Shown: piece after piece, positions 5,289-8,932 of the stretch | How positions within the stretch are numbered: the stretch's first letter is position 1 | Layout of the letters: each line of letters starts with the position of its first letter | DNA from: Methanomassiliicoccus sp. UBA6 | GTDB taxonomy: Archaea > Thermoplasmatota > Thermoplasmata > Methanomassiliicoccales > Methanomassiliicoccaceae | Assembly (NCBI GenBank): GCA_002508545.1 | Contig: DAVH01000061.1 | Location: forward strand, 25,060 to 33,991 | Length of the DNA: 8,932 nucleotides | Direction of reading: 5' to 3' | The notes under the pieces: model-generated | What the model was told of the DNA's origin: nothing | Databases searched by the model: none | What the model saw: the letters and a program-made list of their open reading frames with translations, nothing else | Made by a program: the position numbers and the translations under genes

Positions 5289-6077
5289 GTGGGAAGCATC
5301 TACTGGTCTTACTTGCTCGATAGCCAAATTATAAGTGTCAGTGCCTCGAAAGACAATAACGGTGATCGGATCGACCTCTATCAGAAGCTCTTGGCAGAGG
5401 GCGTCGGAACATTTGTTCTGGTTCTGACGGGTGTGGGGGCTGCGGTCCTAGCTGGAGATAACATAGGCAATCTTGGCATCAGCTTCGCGTTCGGGTTTGC
5501 ACTCCTTATTATGGTCTTCGCGATCGGATACATCTCAGGCTGCCACATCAATCCTGCGGTCACCATCGGGATCGCAGTGGCCAGGAAGATGCCGCTAAAG
5601 GATCTCATTGGCTACATAGCTGCTCAATTGATAGGAGCCACCTTGGCCGCCGGGGTGGTCCTTCTGATCGCTCAAGGAGCCCCGGGAGGCTATGATGCGG
5701 CCTCACAAGGCCTGGCCGCGAACGGTTATGGTGCTAACTCTCCAGGAGGCTATGGGCTATTGGCAGCGGCAGTGACCGAACTTGTGGTCAGCATGGTGTT
5801 CATCTTTACCATCCTCGCGGTCACCGATCGCCTTGCTCCCAAGGACCTTGCCGGGGTCGCCATCGGGATCGCTCTTGTAGGGGCCCATCTTGTAGCCATC
5901 CCGGTGACCAACTGTTCGGTCAATCCGGCCCGCAGTTTTGGTCCCGCCATGTTCGTGGGAGGCTGGGCCATCGAACAGCTCTGGTTGTTCATAGTCATGC
6001 CGATAATCGGAGCGATTCTTGCGGCAGGAGTATATCGACTCATGGGAGGGTTGCCAGCAAAAAAAGAGATCACCTGA
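5289..6077 (+). CDS. Aquaporin, AqpZ-like water channel (MIP family)
   Basis: An integral membrane channel with six helices and two re-entrant half-helices. Numbering is from the GTG at 5289. Both NPA boxes are intact: HINPAVT (Asn88-Pro-Ala) and SVNPARS (Asn212-Pro-Ala-Arg215). Aligned from memory with E. coli AqpZ, the aromatic/Arg filter is Phe68, His200, Cys209, Arg215. AqpZ has Thr at the Cys position, while Cys there matches the mercury-sensitive Cys of mammalian AQP1. Narrow Phe/His residues indicate water, not glycerol. Loop segments (GGYDAAS, NGYG.NSPGGY, GGWAIEQLW) are strikingly AqpZ-like, suggesting bacterial ancestry. The start is uncertain: the frame has no in-frame ATG before the first helix, only TTG at 5220, 5280, 5313, 5391 and GTG at 5289. 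LYQKLLAE aligns with the AqpZ N-terminus, so translation should begin upstream of 5391. Confidence 0.9.
   Translation: MGSIYWSYLLDSQIISVSASKDNNGDRIDLYQKLLAEGVGTFVLVLTGVGAAVLAGDNIGNLGISFAFGFALLIMVFAIGYISGCHINPAVTIGIAVARKMPLKDLIGYIAAQLIGATLAAGVVLLIAQGAPGGYDAASQGLAANGYGANSPGGYGLLAAAVTELVVSMVFIFTILAVTDRLAPKDLAGVAIGIALVGAHLVAIPVTNCSVNPARSFGPAMFVGGWAIEQLWLFIVMPIIGAILAAGVYRLMGGLPAKKEIT
5326..5334 (+). promoter_or_regulatory. Possible TATA box within the aquaporin 5' region
   Basis: AAATTATAA would start transcription near 5356, downstream of the preferred GTG but upstream of the TTG at 5391. If used, the aquaporin would be 228 residues beginning at that TTG. GGTGATC (5361-5367) matches a ribosome binding site but is 23 nt from it. 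Weak evidence, recorded because it bears on the start. Confidence 0.25.
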
Positions 6078-6118
6078 TCCACTGCACATCCCTGAACGCA
6101 TTGGCCTCCCAATGATCA

Positions 6119-6718
6119 ATGCACAAGGGTCATGCCCCGCACCATTTTATTCCTAGAGATGGATATGGGCGCGGTGATCGCTCGACCAGGAAGCACTTGA
6201 TCATTATCGCGTCGTTAGCGGTCATAGCGGTCGTCGTGGCTGCCCCCGTGATCTATGTGATGACCTTGAATTATATTGACTATTGGCCCCCGCACGATAA
6301 CCTCGAAGTTGAACGGACCGATGAAAAAGTGCTCACGTTCACGGTGCCACATGTCTGGGGTGCTGATGGTGTCGTCTCCTTCGGCAACTGCGCATTTCTC
6401 CTAGAGGTCGATAACCAGACCGTTGGGCCGACAGATATGGTCCTGGGGACCAACGGTTATCATCATGGGCTCAAGGTACGCATGTTCGAGGGAGCTGGGA
6501 TGTTAAACGCCTCGGTCGTCTCCCTCGGGAATGTCAGTTTCATCGTCACCATCATTGATGTGAACGATGACGGACATCTCTCCTACGGGGACAATATAGT
6601 CGTGCAATCGACCGAGCCGGTGGTCAAGGGCACAAGCTATTCGCTCACGGTGATCACTGAGGTCAGCAGCAGCTGGTCCTATGGCAAATTGAAAGGGACC
6701 TACATCGAACAGCCTTAG
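6119..6718 (+). CDS. Small membrane-anchored extracellular protein with EF-hand-like loop
   Basis: No named family recognised. The 199-residue protein has a cytoplasmic N-terminus rich in His, Arg and Lys (1-25), one transmembrane helix (about 26-50) and an extracellular domain of about 150 residues. Residues 147-158 (DVNDDGHLSYGD) fit a 12-residue calcium-binding loop with Asp147, Asn149, Asp151, Ser155 and Asp158 at positions 1, 3, 5, 9 and 12, like those in dockerins and in some archaeal pilin-like proteins. Three sequons (N99, N130, N138) are present, and a single Cys91. The N-terminus lacks a clear class III pilin signal. The gene starts 41 nt after the aquaporin stop, with no TATA box or strong ribosome binding site in the gap, so co-transcription with the aquaporin is likely. 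Confidence 0.75.
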   Translation: MHKGHAPHHFIPRDGYGRGDRSTRKHLIIIASLAVIAVVVAAPVIYVMTLNYIDYWPPHDNLEVERTDEKVLTFTVPHVWGADGVVSFGNCAFLLEVDNQTVGPTDMVLGTNGYHHGLKVRMFEGAGMLNASVVSLGNVSFIVTIIDVNDDGHLSYGDNIVVQSTEPVVKGTSYSLTVITEVSSSWSYGKLKGTYIEQP

Positions 6719-6862
6719 GTCCCTGTATCATGTGGCCTATGCCTTCTGATGGCTCACCTGACCGATCCTGAGCGATCTGGTTCAACGATAATGTTTACCA
6801 GAGAAAGGTGAAGATGAGGTGTCATGGGAAGCGAGAGCCATCGGACAGTTCGGACCGCGTCA

Positions 6863-7261
6863 TCAATCCTTTTGACTTATTGCGATGGCGTCGATCTCCA
6901 CCAGCCAATCCGGATTACCGAGCCCTGCGACGAACAACACTGTAACGATGGGGGGATCACCCTTCCACCTTTGTTGGAACGCGGCAAAGCCTTCCTGGGG
7001 GTTCTGTCCTTGAACCAAGTAGATGTTGAATTTTATTATGTCCTCTAATCTTGAGCCTACTGAGCTCAATATCCTGTCGATGTTGGTGAGGACCTGCTCG
7101 GTCTGCTCCTTCAAGCTTCCCTCACCGACGACCTGCCCCTTCTCATCGATGGCGTTCTGTCCTCCGATATAGATCGTCTGGTGGTCACCGCTTACGGAGA
7201 CCGCATGCGAATATCCCTTGGGCTTCACTAGATTTTCCGGATTTATGTAGTTGATCGCCAT
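6863..7261 (-). CDS. RidA/YjgF/YER057c family protein (Rid subgroup lacking catalytic Arg)
   Basis: A 132-residue soluble protein of the Rid family. Canonical RidA hydrolyses reactive enamine/imine intermediates from PLP enzymes. Family features: YSHAVSVSG near 17-25, YIGGQNAID at 31-39, EQTEQVLTNIDRIL at 52-65, DIIKFNIYL at 74-82, and the terminal LVEIDAIAI at 120-128. The Arg that contacts the substrate carboxylate in RidA (Arg105 in E. coli, in a PARS context) is replaced: here the segment reads PPIVTVLFVAGLGNPDWL. This puts it with Rid subgroups whose activity is unknown, so imine deaminase function should not be assumed. I use ATG 7261 since it gives the family N-terminus (MAINYINPENL); a longer frame upstream to 7339 is not family-like and overlaps the promoter. 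It is divergent from the YgbA-family gene. Confidence 0.88.
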   Translation of the reverse strand: MAINYINPENLVKPKGYSHAVSVSGDHQTIYIGGQNAIDEKGQVVGEGSLKEQTEQVLTNIDRILSSVGSRLEDIIKFNIYLVQGQNPQEGFAAFQQRWKGDPPIVTVLFVAGLGNPDWLVEIDAIAISQKD

Positions 7262-7303
7262 CAAACCAGCTCTTACTGATTTTGCTGTTTGGTCACCGCC
7301 ATG

Positions 7304-7310
7304 ATTTAAG
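7304..7310. promoter_or_regulatory. Shared TATA-like element between rid and ygbA-family genes
   Basis: ATTTAAG reads as CTTAAAT on the other strand. Centred near 7307, it would give a minus-strand start near 7281 (20-nt leader to the rid gene) and a plus-strand start near 7333 (about 12 nt before ATG 7345). No other A/T-rich box occurs in this gap of 83 bp, so both genes may depend on it. Confidence 0.4.
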
Positions 7311-7344
7311 CTCGCCCCTCTCATGTAAGTACGCGGCAATAGCC

Positions 7345-7680
7345 ATGGGCCAACGAAGGATGGAGAGGGAAAAGAGGACCATCACATCGATGGTCCGGAT
7401 ATATTGCGAAGCCAATCATGGAGGAGGCTCCGATACTTGCCCAGAGTGCCAAGAGCTGACAGCCTACGCCCTGGCTCGTTTGGACCGGTGCCCCTTCCAG
7501 GAGAAAAAACCGACCTGCTCGAAATGCTCGATCCACTGCTATCGGCCGGAGATGAGGGAGAAGATCAGAGAGGTGATGCGCTACTCGGGGCCCCGCATGC
7601 TCACTCGTCATCCCGTTCTTGCTGTCGGCCATCTGCTGGATTCGTTCAGACGGTCCGAGGAACGGTCCGGACCGAACTGA
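7345..7680 (+). CDS. YgbA family (PF11756) cysteine-rich protein, nitric-oxide-response associated
   Basis: A 111-residue small cytoplasmic protein. The family is known from enterobacterial YgbA, which is under the NO-sensing repressor NsrR and helps growth after nitric oxide exposure; its biochemistry is unclear. The diagnostic order is complete: MVRIYCEANH (16-25), CPECQELTAYALARLDRCPF (32-51), KPTCSKCSIHCY (55-66), MREKIREVMRYSGPRML (70-86), RHP (88-90). Seven cysteines (21, 32, 35, 49, 58, 61, 65) with neighbouring His look like a metal or Fe-S binding set. The ATG at 7345 lies near the predicted transcription start; ATG 7360 is an alternative, with GAAGG too close to it. The divergent partner is a Rid protein. 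No NsrR homologue is visible here. Confidence 0.88.
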   Translation: MGQRRMEREKRTITSMVRIYCEANHGGGSDTCPECQELTAYALARLDRCPFQEKKPTCSKCSIHCYRPEMREKIREVMRYSGPRMLTRHPVLAVGHLLDSFRRSEERSGPN

Positions 7681-7825
7681 TGCTGCTTGGAAAGCAATGG
7701 CTCGTATCACTATGATGAGCCTCCTCCCATAGGCTTGCGGTCGGCCATTGACCGGCATACGGGGAAAAGGAGAGAAATACCTCGATGCCGAATCAGGATG
7801 CGTGGCACATGGAACGGAATCCGTC

Positions 7826-8188
7826 ATGAGCGAGTTCTTGATCTCATCGCAGAAGGTTCCTGCGTTGATCCCCCAGGAGCGATTGGGCAAGAAGGCGGGA
7901 ATAGAGCTCCCTGGCCAAGAGGAGAAGTGGCAATGGCTGTACCGCTTCCCCAACGGTCTGGGGGCAAGCGTTGTCCGCTCTCATACGCGATCGCCGGGAG
8001 AGAACGAGCCGAAGCAGACTGAAGGGCTGAGCATGGTGGAGGTGGCGATCATCCAATGGAACGGTGACCGATGGAAGCCTCTCCCTGATACCAACCGGCG
8101 CGTTCTAGAGACGGACCTTGGACCATACCTGGGAATGATCAAGGACATACCGCCGGAGGACGTGTCCCGCTTGACGAGGAAGGGATGA
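7826..8188 (+). CDS. Conserved-looking small protein of unknown function
   Basis: I do not assign this 120-residue protein. It is soluble, without signal or membrane segment, charged, and has no Cys after the chosen start. Notable segments: EKWQWLYRFPNGLGASVVRS (33-52), with a cluster of aromatics, and MVEVAIIQWNGDRWKPLPDT (70-89), which looks like a beta-strand pair around an NGDRW turn; the C-terminus is acidic then basic. The alternation of strands suggests a small alpha/beta or beta-barrel fold, perhaps phage- or toxin-neighbourhood-like, but nothing proves this. ATG 7826 is the first ATG; the frame stays open upstream to a TTG at 7748 without family support. Upstream, GAAATACC near 7776 is a weak TATA candidate. 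Length, codon use and a plausible hydrophobic core make it a probable gene. Confidence 0.65.
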   Translation: MSEFLISSQKVPALIPQERLGKKAGIELPGQEEKWQWLYRFPNGLGASVVRSHTRSPGENEPKQTEGLSMVEVAIIQWNGDRWKPLPDTNRRVLETDLGPYLGMIKDIPPEDVSRLTRKG

Positions 8189-8243
8189 GCGGGCGCTGTT
8201 CCCTGACCGGCATAGAATAAAAAAAGGGTCGTCGGGCGATATC

Positions 8244-8250
8244 CTATATA
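8244..8250 (+). promoter_or_regulatory. TATA box of the VOC-family gene
   Basis: CTATATA would start transcription near 8273 and give a 26-nt leader. That leader contains GAGGTGA (8288-8294), a near-consensus ribosome binding site 4 nt ahead of the ATG at 8299. A second box, TTATATATT (8275-8283), is too close to the start codon to serve this gene. Confidence 0.55.
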
Positions 8251-8298
8251 CGGCCGAATTGCATCCTTCTCCCGTTATATATTCGTCGAGGTGAGAAG

Positions 8299-8664
8299 AT
8301 GCCGAAGGTCGTTCATTTTGAGATCCCAGCGGATGATCCGGAACGGGCCGTGAAGTTTTACGAAAAGGTGTTTGGCTGGAAGATCGAGAAGTGGGCCGGG
8401 CCGATAGATTATTGGCTGGTGACGGCAGGCGAGAGCGATGAGCCCGGGATCAACGGCGCCATACACGAGAAGACCAATTTCAAGACCGTCGTCAACACCA
8501 TCGCCGTGGAGTCCATCGATAAGCACCTCGAGATCATCAAGCAGGCCGGAGGAAAGGTGCTGATCCCGAAGGGGGCGGTGCCCGGCCTGGGGTACGTGGC
8601 CTTTGCCGAGGACACGGAGGGGAACGCGTTCGGGATGCTGCAGAGCGACCCATCGGTGAAATGA
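8299..8664 (+). CDS. VOC (glyoxalase/dioxygenase fold) family protein
   Basis: A single-module VOC protein of 121 residues made of two beta-alpha-beta-beta-beta units. Typical marks: HFEIPADDPERAVKFYEKVFGWKIEKW (6-32) for the first unit; the second begins near VVNTIAVESIDKHLEIIKQAGGKVL (64-88) and ends DTEGNAFGML (105-114). This matches the glyoxalase/CFP-30-like subgroup, often annotated as glyoxalase or bleomycin resistance. His6 and Glu8 lie on the first strand, where a metal ligand usually sits, but a full metal set (His/Glu four) is not evident. Substrate cannot be given; glyoxalase I activity is not implied. ATG 8299 is firmly set by GAGGTGA 4 nt upstream. It stands as its own transcription unit with its own TATA box. 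Confidence 0.9.
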   Translation: MPKVVHFEIPADDPERAVKFYEKVFGWKIEKWAGPIDYWLVTAGESDEPGINGAIHEKTNFKTVVNTIAVESIDKHLEIIKQAGGKVLIPKGAVPGLGYVAFAEDTEGNAFGMLQSDPSVK

Positions 8665-8792
8665 CCCGGCATGATGGAGCTTAGGGATAATCCTCGTTCT
8701 GCTTGAGAGCTAGAGCCGATTTCCGCGTCTTTTGGCCAATCTTGCTTGTGCCATGTCCGACGGTCAGCGAGCCGCGCGATGCAAGAAAAACC

Positions 8793-8798
8793 AATAAT
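8793..8798 (+). promoter_or_regulatory. TATA-like box of the right-edge gene (leaderless)
   Basis: AATAAT is centred 26-27 nt upstream of ATG 8822. No ribosome binding site precedes the ATG, so a leaderless transcript beginning at the start codon is predicted. Confidence 0.45.
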
Positions 8799-8821
8799 CG
8801 CCCGCTCGCATCATTTCGACC

Positions 8822-8932
8822 ATGTTCGCGGCCTCCATCCTGTGGCAAAGATCGGACCGACCAGGGTATGACTTCTGCCTGCTGAGGAAGGACGACGAGC
8901 GTTGGCGTCTCAGCGGAACGGCGATCTTCTCC
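8822..8932 (+). CDS. N-terminus of probable glycolipid-binding-domain protein (PF06475), partial
   Basis: Only 37 codons are inside the window; the frame is open at the right edge. The pattern ILWQRSDRPGYDFCLL (6-21) followed by WRLSGTAIF (28-36) resembles the start of the putative glycolipid-binding family PF06475, where W-R-x-x-D-x-x-G-x-E/D and W-x-L-x-G are conserved. Family members are soluble proteins of about 180-190 residues, found mainly in bacteria, with no settled role. The ATG is supported by a TATA-like box at the leaderless spacing. A longer shadow frame across 8703-8885 is in another frame and is not protein-like. With so little sequence, the family call is tentative. Confidence 0.6.
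   Translation, partial: MFAASILWQRSDRPGYDFCLLRKDDERWRLSGTAIFS

Noticed and set aside
6824..7048. 74-codon plus-strand frame preceded by a good GAGGTG site
   Set aside because: Most of it is antisense to the Rid gene and the product shows no domain; the ribosome-site match is likely chance.
7738..7754. CGGTC/GACCG hairpin as a terminator of the YgbA-family gene
   Set aside because: Only 5 bp, with no T-tract following.
8275..8283. TTATATATT as the VOC gene promoter
   Set aside because: Transcription would begin past the ATG at 8299; the box at 8244-8250 has the right spacing.
1..8932. CRISPR array, transposon or toxin-antitoxin module
   Set aside because: No regularly spaced repeats, terminal inverted repeats with target duplication, transposase motifs or paired small toxin/antitoxin genes were seen.

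Overview
The window reads as chromosomal DNA of an archaeon, most plausibly a moderately GC-rich Thermoplasmatota (Methanomassiliicoccales-like) or related euryarchaeal lineage. The lineage is inferred. What is seen is a four-subunit archaeal-type pyruvate/2-oxoacid:ferredoxin oxidoreductase operon, a COG1325-type archaeal RNA-binding protein, A/T-rich TATA boxes about 26 nt ahead of several gene starts, GGAGGTG-type ribosome binding sites on leadered genes, and a class II tRNA-Leu(UAG) with its CCA encoded.

Layout. Positions 1-2370 (minus strand) hold porG-porD-porA-porB, with start and stop codons overlapping or 1 nt apart. porB runs off the left edge. Positions 2371-2503 form a divergent promoter region with a 16-bp near-palindrome beside the por TATA box and a TATA box for the plus-strand COG1325 gene (2504-2965), which appears leaderless. 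Positions 2966-4042 lack convincing protein genes. They contain small hairpins, a well-formed candidate small RNA (about 3432-3493, with TATA box, 11-bp closing stem and T5 tract), the tRNA-Leu (3591-3677), and a 10-bp repeat of the tRNA 3' end 90 bp downstream.

Positions 4043-6718 (plus) hold a possible operon: a membrane-anchored extracellular protein with eight N-glycosylation sequons, an AqpZ-like aquaporin with an AQP1-type selectivity filter, and a second small anchored protein with an EF-hand-like loop. Positions 6863-8932 hold small soluble proteins that suggest stress handling: a RidA-family protein lacking the usual catalytic Arg (minus), a divergent YgbA-family cysteine-rich protein linked in enterobacteria to nitric oxide, an unrecognised 120-residue protein, a VOC/glyoxalase-fold protein, and the first 37 codons of a likely glycolipid-binding-domain (PF06475) protein cut by the right edge.

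Working together: Por interconverts pyruvate and acetyl-CoA at the ferredoxin level and is the central-metabolism anchor. The 4043-6718 block looks like a cell-envelope and water-transport unit, and the right third a loose set of accessory genes. No CRISPR array, transposase or complete mobile element was seen. The most noteworthy non-annotated element is the candidate small RNA at about 3432-3493.
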